Shown here one piece after another: positions 4,991-12,323 of a stretch of 15,461 bases of DNA; positions within the stretch are counted from its first letter, which is position 1, and every line of letters starts with the position of its first letter. The notes beneath the pieces are model-generated. The model was not told the origin of the DNA and did not search any database. It saw nothing but the letters and a program-made list of their open reading frames with translations. Source of the DNA: Prevotella sp. UBA4330 (GTDB lineage: Bacteria > Bacteroidota > Bacteroidia > Bacteroidales > Bacteroidaceae); assembly GCA_002394385.1 (NCBI GenBank), contig DGTS01000031.1, positions 1 to 15,461 on the forward strand, written 5' to 3'. The translations under genes were made by a program, and so were the position numbers.

Positions 4991-7675
4991 TTAGTCTTTC
5001 ATCAAGAACGAAAGGATGCCGCGCATCACGGCGTGGCGCTTGCTGTAGGATGTGATGCACTCGAAGGGGAATCCCATAACGAACGACTTGTAGTCGCGAC
5101 CGTCGTATGCCACGCTGGCACCGCGTCCGTCGCCATAGAGCAGAGCGCAGAAGGCTGAGCCCACAGGATGAAGGACATCGGGCGATGTGGCGGCATAATG
5201 CTCCTCGTTGATTGTGCGGTAGATGTCGAAGGTGGTGCCCATGCCGTCGATGTTAGTGTAGAATCGCGATGGTGTCTCGCCGAAGTTGTTTGTCTTCAAG
5301 ACATCATTTAGGAACTCGCGTTCGCTGTCCGACCGCATGTCCGAACCCACGTACGAGCCACTGACGAACAGACGGCCGCCGCCACGGGTGTAGTTCTTCA
5401 GCAAGTGTTGCATCTTCGGGCTGAACGACTTATACTGAATCAGCGAGCGTCCGTCGTCTTTTTCGAGTCCCAGAATCAGGTCAACGCAGTAGTAGTCGTC
5501 AAGGCTTACCTCGCCATGTTCTACGGCTGTGCTTGAACAACTGGCCACGTTATATTTCCCCACAGCCTTTATGGCGTCGGCGTGAGTCTCGATGTAGTTG
5601 AAATCGTTGCCCGCAATGAACTTTCCCTGTAGTTCGTTGCCGCTGAACCCCAATCCTGTGGAACTTATAACGCCGATGGTGCTCTTGCTGAAGGCTGTCT
5701 GTGCGCCGCACCATCCTGCCGTAGGACCGTATGTAACGCCTGGGTCTTCGTTGATGTCGAAGCCCTGCTCGCTTGCCGTTTCATAAATGGCTGGAGACGA
5801 GAGGCGATGGAATCCATTCACCACCAACACCGTGCGCGAAGCCCCCTCATGGCATACTGCCGACAACTGCTCGGTGGGGAAACTCTCACCGCCCTTATTC
5901 ACCGCAGTCACGCGGAAGTTGTAGAGTATGTCGGGCTGCAGTTCCATCTGACATGAAGTGCCTCTTACGGGCTGTCCGTTATCGAAGTCGCCACCTGCGG
6001 TTGATGTGTATAGCATGTAAGAGGTTGGCTTTGCCGACGATTCTTGTGGGTCATAAACGGGCTGCCAACTCAGTTTCACCTTGTTTGGTCCCACGAAGCG
6101 CACGCTGAAGTCAGTAGGTGCCAGAGGTTGCACTACATACTGGGTGTTGTGCATGTTGGAGACAAAGCGCAATATCGTTTTATATATAGAACGCGCGAAT
6201 GTGAAACGGAAGTTCGGGTCTTGTCCGTATTTCATGTCGGGGAAACTCTGGTGAGAAAGAGTTTCGAGTATTGCCGACGGCACTTCAGGCAGACGGCTCT
6301 CAGAGTAGTTGCGGTCGTATAGTTTGCGGGCTGTCCATGAACCGAAGGCATAACTAAGGTCGCGCTGAGAGTCGTAGAGTAGGGAAGTGGCAAAGGTCTT
6401 CGAGTGGTTGCGCGAGATGCCCGCGTTAAGCACTCCGTCGTGAAAGTCGGTGGTGCAGATAGACAATGTGCCGTAAACAGACGAACAGTCGCTATGGTAT
6501 CCGGCGTCGCTGTGCACGGCAAGCGACAGTTCGAGTGGCACCTTCAGACCTTCCATGTTGGGCACATAGCACGAGCCGCCAGCCATCCAGTTGGTCATTC
6601 GCGAGCGAGTGTTTATGTCGTCGGTGTAGTCGTCCTGTCCTTCTTTGGCGTTATAAACCCATTGAGGCGCTCCCGACCATTGTGCGTTATATCGCGACCC
6701 TTCAAGACATCTGGGCAGTCCGCTCGTCTTGCCCTCGCGCTGAATGAGTCCTGTCCCGCCGCCGAATCGCACAGCATCCGATGTCACCACGCCGTTCTTG
6801 TCGCTTACATTGGTCACAACGAGGCAGTTGCGTTGTGAGCATCCCTCGCCGAACGCGAATGTTCCGAGATAAACCCATGTGCCGCCGCCCATCTTCTGGT
6901 TGACGTGGAACACGGTCTTGCTGCCCTTGTGGTAAACGATGTATTCGGCATCATCGACACTATTGCTAAGTGTGGCGTAACTCACATAAACCGCATACTT
7001 GCCTTCTTTGCGTATGTTGGGCATGTATGTGATGTAACTCTTGTTCTTCTGGTTTGCCGTTTGCGCCATTCTCACGGTGCCGTCGTCGAAAGGGTTCTCG
7101 CCGTTGATGTATGTTCCGTTGCGCTGTGCAAATCCCCTTACTCCTGCGTCTTTCCACGAACGGTGGTTGTTGGTCTCGTGGTAATACTGGCTTTGACGGT
7201 CATCATTATCTATGATCACCTCGTTGCGCTGCCAGTCTCTCTCTCTCGATGTGAAGACTGTCGCACCGGCATTCTCAAGCATCGGTATGAGGTAGGGTAT
7301 GACGATGGTCTGGGTGAAGAGGTCCTCGGTTGTGCAGAATAGTTCTGGTCTTTGCCATTTCCATCTTCCCTTGCCTCGGTCGTAGTATCTGCCGTGGCTT
7401 GGTGTTACAGAAAGGTGACGGTTATACAGTCCGTTGCTTATCTCTACTGGTTTCGACATGTTCTTAACCCACGGTTCGCCTGTATATTCCACACCCCAGT
7501 TGCTGTTCCTGCGTGTGTATTCACGCTTAGAGGCACCTATGGGGTTCTCTGTTTCCGGTGGCACATTCTTTCCGATGTCCACTTTTGGCTTTGGGTCAAT
7601 GATGTTCTTGTGTGAACCGCATGCCGCCAGCATGGCGACAGCAGCGAGAGCAATCAGATATCTTTTCTTAATCAT
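4991..7675 (-). CDS. Lipoprotein N-acetylmuramoyl-L-alanine amidase with inserted golvesin-like domain, Fn3 and C-terminal domain
   Basis: This 894-residue lipoprotein has a lipobox LAAC with Cys19. An Amidase_3-like zinc fold is split in two. The first half is at ~86-150, with H94 in SHG, E117, and an 'LENAGATVFTSRERD' segment like the usual TRxxD strand. The second half is at ~378-505, with H388 in AVHSDAG and E471 in AILETLSHQ. These four residues match the zinc ligands and catalytic glutamate expected for peptidoglycan amidases. Between the halves lies a golvesin C-terminal-like beta domain (~196-307: YVSYA, VNQKMGGGTWVYLGTFAF, SDAVRFGGG), probably carbohydrate-binding. A fibronectin III domain follows (~515-608), then a ~280-residue alpha/beta domain with TVLVVNG and GGGRLFVSGS motifs like class I amidotransferase/ThuA folds. 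Similar proteins are often labelled 'xanthan lyase'; the residues favour amidase. Its ATG overlaps the acyltransferase stop as ATGA. Confidence 0.82.
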   Translation of the reverse strand: MIKKRYLIALAAVAMLAACGSHKNIIDPKPKVDIGKNVPPETENPIGASKREYTRRNSNWGVEYTGEPWVKNMSKPVEISNGLYNRHLSVTPSHGRYYDRGKGRWKWQRPELFCTTEDLFTQTIVIPYLIPMLENAGATVFTSRERDWQRNEVIIDNDDRQSQYYHETNNHRSWKDAGVRGFAQRNGTYINGENPFDDGTVRMAQTANQKNKSYITYMPNIRKEGKYAVYVSYATLSNSVDDAEYIVYHKGSKTVFHVNQKMGGGTWVYLGTFAFGEGCSQRNCLVVTNVSDKNGVVTSDAVRFGGGTGLIQREGKTSGLPRCLEGSRYNAQWSGAPQWVYNAKEGQDDYTDDINTRSRMTNWMAGGSCYVPNMEGLKVPLELSLAVHSDAGYHSDCSSVYGTLSICTTDFHDGVLNAGISRNHSKTFATSLLYDSQRDLSYAFGSWTARKLYDRNYSESRLPEVPSAILETLSHQSFPDMKYGQDPNFRFTFARSIYKTILRFVSNMHNTQYVVQPLAPTDFSVRFVGPNKVKLSWQPVYDPQESSAKPTSYMLYTSTAGGDFDNGQPVRGTSCQMELQPDILYNFRVTAVNKGGESFPTEQLSAVCHEGASRTVLVVNGFHRLSSPAIYETASEQGFDINEDPGVTYGPTAGWCGAQTAFSKSTIGVISSTGLGFSGNELQGKFIAGNDFNYIETHADAIKAVGKYNVASCSSTAVEHGEVSLDDYYCVDLILGLEKDDGRSLIQYKSFSPKMQHLLKNYTRGGGRLFVSGSYVGSDMRSDSEREFLNDVLKTNNFGETPSRFYTNIDGMGTTFDIYRTINEEHYAATSPDVLHPVGSAFCALLYGDGRGASVAYDGRDYKSFVMGFPFECITSYSKRHAVMRGILSFLMKD

Positions 7676-8226
7676 AATTCTCCTATGCTGAATAGTTCGG
7701 GTTTCTTGCCCTTGAAATCCTTATAATACATCTTTATCTCGCGCATCTGAGCGTCCAGGTCGCCGTTGGCAACGATGGTCTTGGTGCACTGTATGAGTTT
7801 TTTCTGATAGTCAACGCCATAGAGCAGTATCGGAATATCTGCCTTCTGCGCTATGAAGTAGAACCCTTTTTTCCAGTCGGGGTTCTTCGAGCGCGTGCCC
7901 TCCGGCGTGATGCAGAGGCTGAATGTCTTAGCATTCTTTGCCGTTTCCGCAAGGTTATCAGTGAGACTTGACTTATGGTCACGCCACACAGGTACTCCTC
8001 CTATCTTTCGGAAGAATACGCCTAACGGTCCCACAAACCATTCTTTCTTCATCATGAAATTGGTCTTCATCCCCTCGGCGCGCATGTATAGTTGCCCGAT
8101 GATGAAGTCCCAGTTGCTCGTATGTGGCGCGAGGCACACTATATACTTGTCGGGGTGGTCTTCGGTAACATCCTTTTTCCACCCCATTTGCTTATATAAT
8201 AGCCAACTGCAAAACTTTTTTATCAT
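7672..8226 (-). CDS. PlsC-like 1-acyl-glycerol-3-phosphate acyltransferase family protein
   Basis: This 184-residue protein carries the glycerolipid acyltransferase motifs. The HX4D catalytic pair is H35/D40 in APHTSNWDF, and PEGTRS is at 108-113. The family transfers acyl chains to lysophosphatidate or related lipids at the cytoplasmic membrane. There is only a moderately hydrophobic N-terminus (FCSWLLYKQMGW) and no clear membrane helix, and the protein is shorter than typical PlsC (about 240), so a specialised acceptor such as an ornithine or other amino lipid is possible. It starts 6 nt after the upstream gene and its TGA overlaps the amidase ATG, placing it firmly in the operon. Confidence 0.85.
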   Translation of the reverse strand: MIKKFCSWLLYKQMGWKKDVTEDHPDKYIVCLAPHTSNWDFIIGQLYMRAEGMKTNFMMKKEWFVGPLGVFFRKIGGVPVWRDHKSSLTDNLAETAKNAKTFSLCITPEGTRSKNPDWKKGFYFIAQKADIPILLYGVDYQKKLIQCTKTIVANGDLDAQMREIKMYYKDFKGKKPELFSIGEL

Positions 8227-8232
8227 CTTAGG

Positions 8233-8505
8233 TTATCCTAAATTGCAAATATGATCTACTATCTCGTTGGCGCTTTCGTCGAAATCGGCAGCCAGCCTCT
8301 TGTAGTACTGCTTTGCAGGCATGCCTGGTTCTGGGTGCGAAATGCGCTTCACGAAGTCGCTGTTGACGTTGATGATAGAAGTTAGAATCGAGTTCACAGT
8401 GTCTTCATCTGCTTTTCCGTTGTACAACGAATATGCTACACACTCTGCAAAGAGGGCATCGCAAATGTTGTTTATTGCCTTTTTCAGTTTTCTCTTGTTT
8501 GTCAT
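8233..8505 (-). CDS. Small hypothetical protein, first gene of the minus-strand operon
   Basis: This 90-residue protein is not assigned to a family. It is predicted to be helical and cytosolic, with a basic start (MTNKRKLKKAINNICDALFA) and no signal peptide or membrane segment. It ends 6 nt before the acyltransferase start. The intergenic region upstream contains a good TAnnTTTG promoter box pointing its way, so it is taken as the lead gene of the five-gene transcript running to 2743. Confidence 0.7.
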   Translation of the reverse strand: MTNKRKLKKAINNICDALFAECVAYSLYNGKADEDTVNSILTSIINVNSDFVKRISHPEPGMPAKQYYKRLAADFDESANEIVDHICNLG

Positions 8506-8559
8506 AATAATGTACTCCTTTCAGTGTTTGTTTGTCTGTTCATTGTAATATCAATATTG

Positions 8560-8592
8560 CAAATATAGTTATTTTTTGAATACTACAAGCAA
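8560..8592 (-). promoter_or_regulatory. Bacteroidota-type promoter for the minus-strand operon
   Basis: On the minus strand TATATTTG (8567 to 8560) matches the -7 consensus TAnnTTTG. A TTG lies 18 bp upstream of it (8588-8586), and another at 8592-8590. It is 55 bp upstream of the start codon at 8505. Confidence 0.6.
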
Positions 8593-8662
8593 TTTTGACG
8601 GAAAAAATACTTAAAAAAGGTTTATTCAATGATTTTTCTTTCTCCGTGTCGCAAAAAATAAC

Positions 8663-8670
8663 TATTTTTG
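8663..8670 (+). promoter_or_regulatory. Bacteroidota-type -7 box for the phosphofructokinase gene
   Basis: TATTTTTG matches TAnnTTTG and lies 65 bp upstream of the pfp start. No convincing -33 TTTG is seen at the usual distance. It is embedded in a 21-nt element (8652-8672) that recurs inverted at 8558-8578. Confidence 0.5.
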
Positions 8671-8735
8671 CATTCAAATTTCTAATTGTTTGGAGACAAA
8701 AAACAATAAATAATTTAAGGTTAATCATAAGTAAA

Positions 8736-10376
8736 ATGAAAAAAAGTGCATTGCAGCAGGCGCGTGCTGCTTATCAGCCCAAACTGCCGAAAGGCCTCAA
8801 GGGCTTTGTGAAGGTAAAAGAAGGTGCTCTTACCGAAAGCGTTGACAACCAAGAGGAAATCAAGGCTCTCTTCCCTAACACTTACGGAATGCCGCTCATC
8901 GAGTTCGAACAGAGCGATGTTGCCAACAAGGCAAAGATGAATGTTGGCGTTATTCTCTCTGGCGGTCAGGCTCCTGGCGGACACAATGTCATCACTGGTC
9001 TTTTCGACACTATCAAGAGGCTCAACCCTGAGAACAAACTCTACGGATTCATTCTGGGTCCTGGTGGACTTGTTGACCATAACTATATGGAGATTACTGC
9101 CGACTTCATCGAGGACTACCGCAACACCGGTGGTTTCGACATGATTGGTTCGGGACGTACAAAACTGGAGAAGGAAGAGCAGTTCGAGAAGGGTCTCGAG
9201 ATTATCCGCGAACTCGACATCAATGCTATCGTTATCATCGGTGGCGACGACTCTAACACCAACGCATGCGTTCTGGCTGAGTATTATGCAGCAAAGAAGA
9301 CTGGCGTACAGGTTATCGGCGTGCCTAAGACCATCGACGGCGACCTCAAGAACGACCAGATTGAGACTTCATTCGGTTTCGACACCGCTTGTAAGACATA
9401 TTCAGAACTTATCGGCAACATCGAGCGCGACTGTAACTCAGCACGCAAGTACTGGCACTTCATCAAGGTGATGGGCCGCTCGGCTTCTCATATCGCACTT
9501 GAGTGCGCACTCCAGACTCAGCCCAACATCTGTCTCATCTCTGAGGAGGTGGAGAAGGAAGAACTCACACTCGACGATGTTGTTACATACATCGCCAACG
9601 CTGTGGCTCGCCGCGCTGAGCAGGGCGACAACTTCGGTACTGTAATCATCCCTGAGGGACTCATCGAGTTCATTCCTGCCATCAAGAAACTTATTGCCGA
9701 ACTCAACGATGTTCTCGCTACAGAAGAGGCTCAGAGCCTTGTTCGTAATGACCAGATTGACTACATCAAGCAGCAGTTGACCGACGAGAACCTCGCTGTG
9801 TTCAACTCTCTGCCTACCAACGTGTCACGTCAGTTGGCTCTCAACCGCGACCCACACGGAAACGTGCAGGTGAGCCTTATCGAGACAGAGAAACTGCTCT
9901 CGTCTATGGTTGCCGCTAAACTGGAGCGTTGGCGCAAGACTCAGATGTATCGCGGAAAGTTCGCAACACAGCATCACTTCTTCGGATATGAGGGACGCTG
10001 TGCCGCTCCTTCTAACTTCGATGCCGACTATTGCTACGCTCTCGGAACAAGTGCTGCACAACTCATCGCTGCAGGCAAGACCGGATATATGGCAATAGTA
10101 AAGAACACCACCGCTCCTGCAGACGAGTGGGTAGCAGGCGGTGTGCCCATCACTATGATGATGAACATGGAGCGTCGCAACGGTAAGATGAAGCCAGTTA
10201 TCCGCAAGGCTCTCGTTGACCTCGACGGCGCACCATTCAAGACATTCGAGGCTCAGCGCGAGGAGTGGGCAAAGAACACATGCTTCACCTATCCTGGTCC
10301 TATCCAGTACTGGGGACCGTCAGAGGTGTGCGACCAGCCTACCATGACACTTGCGCTTGAGAAGGGCAAAATGTAA
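8736..10376 (+). CDS. pfp: Diphosphate--fructose-6-phosphate 1-phosphotransferase (PPi-dependent phosphofructokinase)
   Basis: This enzyme reversibly phosphorylates fructose 6-phosphate to fructose 1,6-bisphosphate using pyrophosphate, in cytosolic glycolysis and gluconeogenesis. The 546-residue protein is the long PFP type. Motifs seen are GVILSGGQAPGGHN (71-84), GGDDSNTN (169-176), PKTIDGDLKN (197-206) and MGRSASH (246-252). Aspartate in GGDDS, where ATP-dependent enzymes have glycine, and lysine in PKTIDGD, where they have PGTIDND, mark PPi rather than ATP as the phosphoryl donor. The frame is open back to ATG 8595, but that extension would cross the promoter region and gives an unlikely Phe/Ile/Lys-rich leader. 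ATG 8736, giving MKKSALQQARAAYQP, is the natural start. The gene is transcribed divergently from the envelope operon and is followed by a strong hairpin terminator. Confidence 0.95.
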   Translation: MKKSALQQARAAYQPKLPKGLKGFVKVKEGALTESVDNQEEIKALFPNTYGMPLIEFEQSDVANKAKMNVGVILSGGQAPGGHNVITGLFDTIKRLNPENKLYGFILGPGGLVDHNYMEITADFIEDYRNTGGFDMIGSGRTKLEKEEQFEKGLEIIRELDINAIVIIGGDDSNTNACVLAEYYAAKKTGVQVIGVPKTIDGDLKNDQIETSFGFDTACKTYSELIGNIERDCNSARKYWHFIKVMGRSASHIALECALQTQPNICLISEEVEKEELTLDDVVTYIANAVARRAEQGDNFGTVIIPEGLIEFIPAIKKLIAELNDVLATEEAQSLVRNDQIDYIKQQLTDENLAVFNSLPTNVSRQLALNRDPHGNVQVSLIETEKLLSSMVAAKLERWRKTQMYRGKFATQHHFFGYEGRCAAPSNFDADYCYALGTSAAQLIAAGKTGYMAIVKNTTAPADEWVAGGVPITMMMNMERRNGKMKPVIRKALVDLDGAPFKTFEAQREEWAKNTCFTYPGPIQYWGPSEVCDQPTMTLALEKGKM

Positions 10377-10392
10377 TATGTATATCATTGTT

Positions 10393-10451
10393 GGTGATTG
10401 GGAAAAGCATTCACACCGAGTGTGATGTGCTTCCCAATCACCTTCTTTTAT
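10393..10451 (+). terminator. Rho-independent-like terminator after pfp
   Basis: A long hairpin has outer arms ggtgattgggaa and ttcccaatcacc, which are perfectly complementary over 12 bp. The inner part is largely paired (tcacac/gtgtga) with a small bulge. The T-rich run ttcttttatt follows. It begins 16 nt after the pfp stop and ends 13 nt before the lysozyme start. Confidence 0.85.
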
Positions 10452-10464
10452 TAAAACCAAAGCA

Positions 10465-11268
10465 ATGGCTGCCAAACGTCACCACCATAGAAGCAAGAAG
10501 AATTCTATCTTCAGCAAACTACCTTCATGGACATGGTGGTTTGGCGGTTTTCTTATTGTTATAGCCTACATCGCGGCGTTCTATTATTTCTTCATCAGTC
10601 CTTACAGTTTCCGCTGGCGTGCCATATATGGCGATGCCGACTATCCCGAAGGTTACGAGATTCACGGCATAGACATCAGCCACTATCAGGGGCGCATCAA
10701 CTGGAAAGACCTTCAGGAAGCAACAATACAGGGCCATCCCGTGCGTTTTGTCATCATGAAGGGCACCGAGGGCTCGTCGCGTATCGACAAAACGTTCTTA
10801 GACAATTTCTATAATGCTCGCGAGCATGGCTTCATACGTGGCGTTTATCACTTCTGGAGCAACAAATCGACACCGCGAGAGCAGGCGCAGTTCTTTCTTA
10901 AGAACGTGAAACTCATAGAAGGTGACCTTCCTCCCGTGCTCGACGTTGAGCACAAACCCAAGAACGTTTCGGTGGAGGATTTCCAGCGTGACGTGCTCAC
11001 ATGGCTTCATATCGTGGAAGACAAATATCACGTGAAGCCTATCATATATACATATTATAAGTTCAAGACGGAGTATCTCGACGCGCCAGTCTTTGATGAC
11101 TATCCTTACTGGATAGCCCATTACTATGTAGATAAGGTGGAGTACACAGGTCCGTGGAAGTTCTGGCAGCATACCGATGCCGGCAAGTTGCCTGGAATAA
11201 AGGGCAACGTCGATTTAGATATTTATAACGGCAGTTACTATGACCTCCAGAAACTCACCATCGACTAA
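10465..11268 (+). CDS. Glycoside hydrolase family 25 lysozyme, membrane-anchored
   Basis: GH25 muramidases cleave the beta-1,4 bond between N-acetylmuramic acid and N-acetylglucosamine in peptidoglycan. This 267-residue protein has a basic cytoplasmic head (AAKRHHHRSKK), one transmembrane helix at about 24-45 and then the GH25 barrel. Family motifs are HGIDISHYQGRINW (67-80, with D70), VIMKGTEG (96-103), GVYHFW (126-131), PVLDVEH with the acidic pair D160/E162, and WQHTDAG plus VDLDIYNG near the end. The anchor suggests a periplasm-facing enzyme tethered to the inner membrane, used in wall turnover rather than secreted attack; that is inference. The start is 13 nt after the pfp terminator, leaving almost no space for a separate promoter. 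The TAA overlaps the convergent prmA stop. Confidence 0.9.
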   Translation: MAAKRHHHRSKKNSIFSKLPSWTWWFGGFLIVIAYIAAFYYFFISPYSFRWRAIYGDADYPEGYEIHGIDISHYQGRINWKDLQEATIQGHPVRFVIMKGTEGSSRIDKTFLDNFYNAREHGFIRGVYHFWSNKSTPREQAQFFLKNVKLIEGDLPPVLDVEHKPKNVSVEDFQRDVLTWLHIVEDKYHVKPIIYTYYKFKTEYLDAPVFDDYPYWIAHYYVDKVEYTGPWKFWQHTDAGKLPGIKGNVDLDIYNGSYYDLQKLTID

Positions 11269-12155
11269 CATGAGTGCGATTTCAGCACTATCATAGCCCA
11301 GCCGTTTTCTGTCTTCTTTCCTTCGTACAGCAAGCCAAGTGTGCTGGCCTTCTCAACGAGCAGAGGCACGTCGTCCTCATAGAATCCGCTCAATATCAGT
11401 GTGCCGTCAGCCGCCATCACCTCCTTGAAGTAAGGCATGTCGTTCAGTAGGATGTTCCTGTTGATGTTTGCTATAATGATATTGAACATTCCCGAAATGT
11501 GTGTCAAGACATGAGCGTCGCCGTGCAACACCTCGACATCGTCACTCACACCGTTTAGTTCGGCGTTGTGCTCGGTGTTTCTCACGCTCCATTCGTCGAT
11601 GTCGTAACCAGTGACATGAGCGGCTCCCAACTTTGCGGCCACTATCGACAGTATGCCGGTGCCGCAACCGCAGTCGAGCACGCTGTTGCCTTTAATCTCT
11701 GTCTCGAACATCGTCTTCACAATCATTCTCGTGGTCTCGTGGTTGCCAGTGCCGAAAGCCAGTTTCGCGTCAATCACCACGTCCATAGCGTCTCCTGCGT
11801 TCTCGGGCAGATGGGTGGTGTCGTGTATAACGCAAAGGTCGTCAATATATATCGGTTCAAATCCTTCTTTCTCCCACGCCTCGTTCCAGTTCTTGTATTC
11901 GGCCTCTTTGAACGTGTAGTCCGTCTTGATGCCTTCAAGCGGGAAGTCCTTGAGACACTCGTCAAGGGCCTCCTTGTGGAACAGGTCGTCGAGGATATAT
12001 CCGTTCATTCCCTCGTCAGTCTCAACGAAACTCTCGAAGCCTATCTCTCCTGCAAGCGATGCTGCAATGTCGCGTGCCGCAGTCATCGTCTGCTCGTCTT
12101 CAATGTCGCTGTTGTCGCGGTTCTTGAAGGTGAAAAACACTTCTATATATTTCAT
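11265..12155 (-). CDS. prmA: Ribosomal protein L11 methyltransferase
   Basis: PrmA trimethylates ribosomal protein L11 in the cytosol using S-adenosylmethionine. The 296-residue length is normal. The N-terminal ~110 residues form the L11-binding domain (MKYIEVFFTF start; YKNWNEAWEKEGFEP at 87-101). The methyltransferase domain shows AFGTGNHETTRM (133-144), a family hallmark, the SAM loop VLDCGCGTGILSI (159-171), the acidic residues of GYDID (183-187) and ANIN (229-232), corresponding to the catalytic N-[IL]-x region. It is a single gene facing the lysozyme tail to tail; the two coding regions share 4 bp (11265-11268). A TATATTTG box at 12204-12197 is 42 bp upstream. Confidence 0.95.
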   Translation of the reverse strand: MKYIEVFFTFKNRDNSDIEDEQTMTAARDIAASLAGEIGFESFVETDEGMNGYILDDLFHKEALDECLKDFPLEGIKTDYTFKEAEYKNWNEAWEKEGFEPIYIDDLCVIHDTTHLPENAGDAMDVVIDAKLAFGTGNHETTRMIVKTMFETEIKGNSVLDCGCGTGILSIVAAKLGAAHVTGYDIDEWSVRNTEHNAELNGVSDDVEVLHGDAHVLTHISGMFNIIIANINRNILLNDMPYFKEVMAADGTLILSGFYEDDVPLLVEKASTLGLLYEGKKTENGWAMIVLKSHSC

Positions 12156-12196
12156 ATTGCTCTCTTTTTAGGTGTCGAAACGTTAAATTTCGAGTG

Positions 12197-12204
12197 CAAA
12201 TATA
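12197..12204 (-). promoter_or_regulatory. Candidate -7 box for prmA
   Basis: On the minus strand TATATTTG matches the Bacteroidota TAnnTTTG consensus and lies 42 bp before the prmA start codon. No clear -33 TTTG partner was found. Confidence 0.45.
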
Positions 12205-12246
12205 CAAAAAATAGGGAAAAACCTATTATCGTTTAGGGTTTTTCCG

Positions 12247-12277
12247 TATATTTGCAAATAAAATCAAATTATTTTTG
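12247..12277 (+). promoter_or_regulatory. Candidate promoter boxes for the Tyr/Trp-rich protein gene
   Basis: There are two TAnnTTTG matches on the plus strand: TATATTTG at 12247-12254 and TATTTTTG at 12270-12277. Which one is used cannot be told from sequence. With the prmA box at 12197-12204 they make the 168-bp gap a divergent promoter region. Confidence 0.45.
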
Positions 12278-12323
12278 CACTTGAAATATAATGCAAACAT
12301 AGTTTTAACACTAATAAAGCGAT

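Noticed and set aside
4991..7675. Xanthan lyase as the name for the large lipoprotein
   Set aside because: No polysaccharide-lyase fold is evident; the conserved His/Glu pattern fits Amidase_3, so the lyase label looks like inherited annotation.
8595..8735. 47-residue N-terminal extension of the phosphofructokinase from ATG 8595
   Set aside because: The stretch contains the promoter box at 8663-8670 and reads as AT-rich intergenic DNA; the protein starts normally at 8736.
8736..10376. ATP-dependent 6-phosphofructokinase
   Set aside because: GGDDS and PKTIDGD are the pyrophosphate-type residues; ATP enzymes have GGDGS and PGTIDND.
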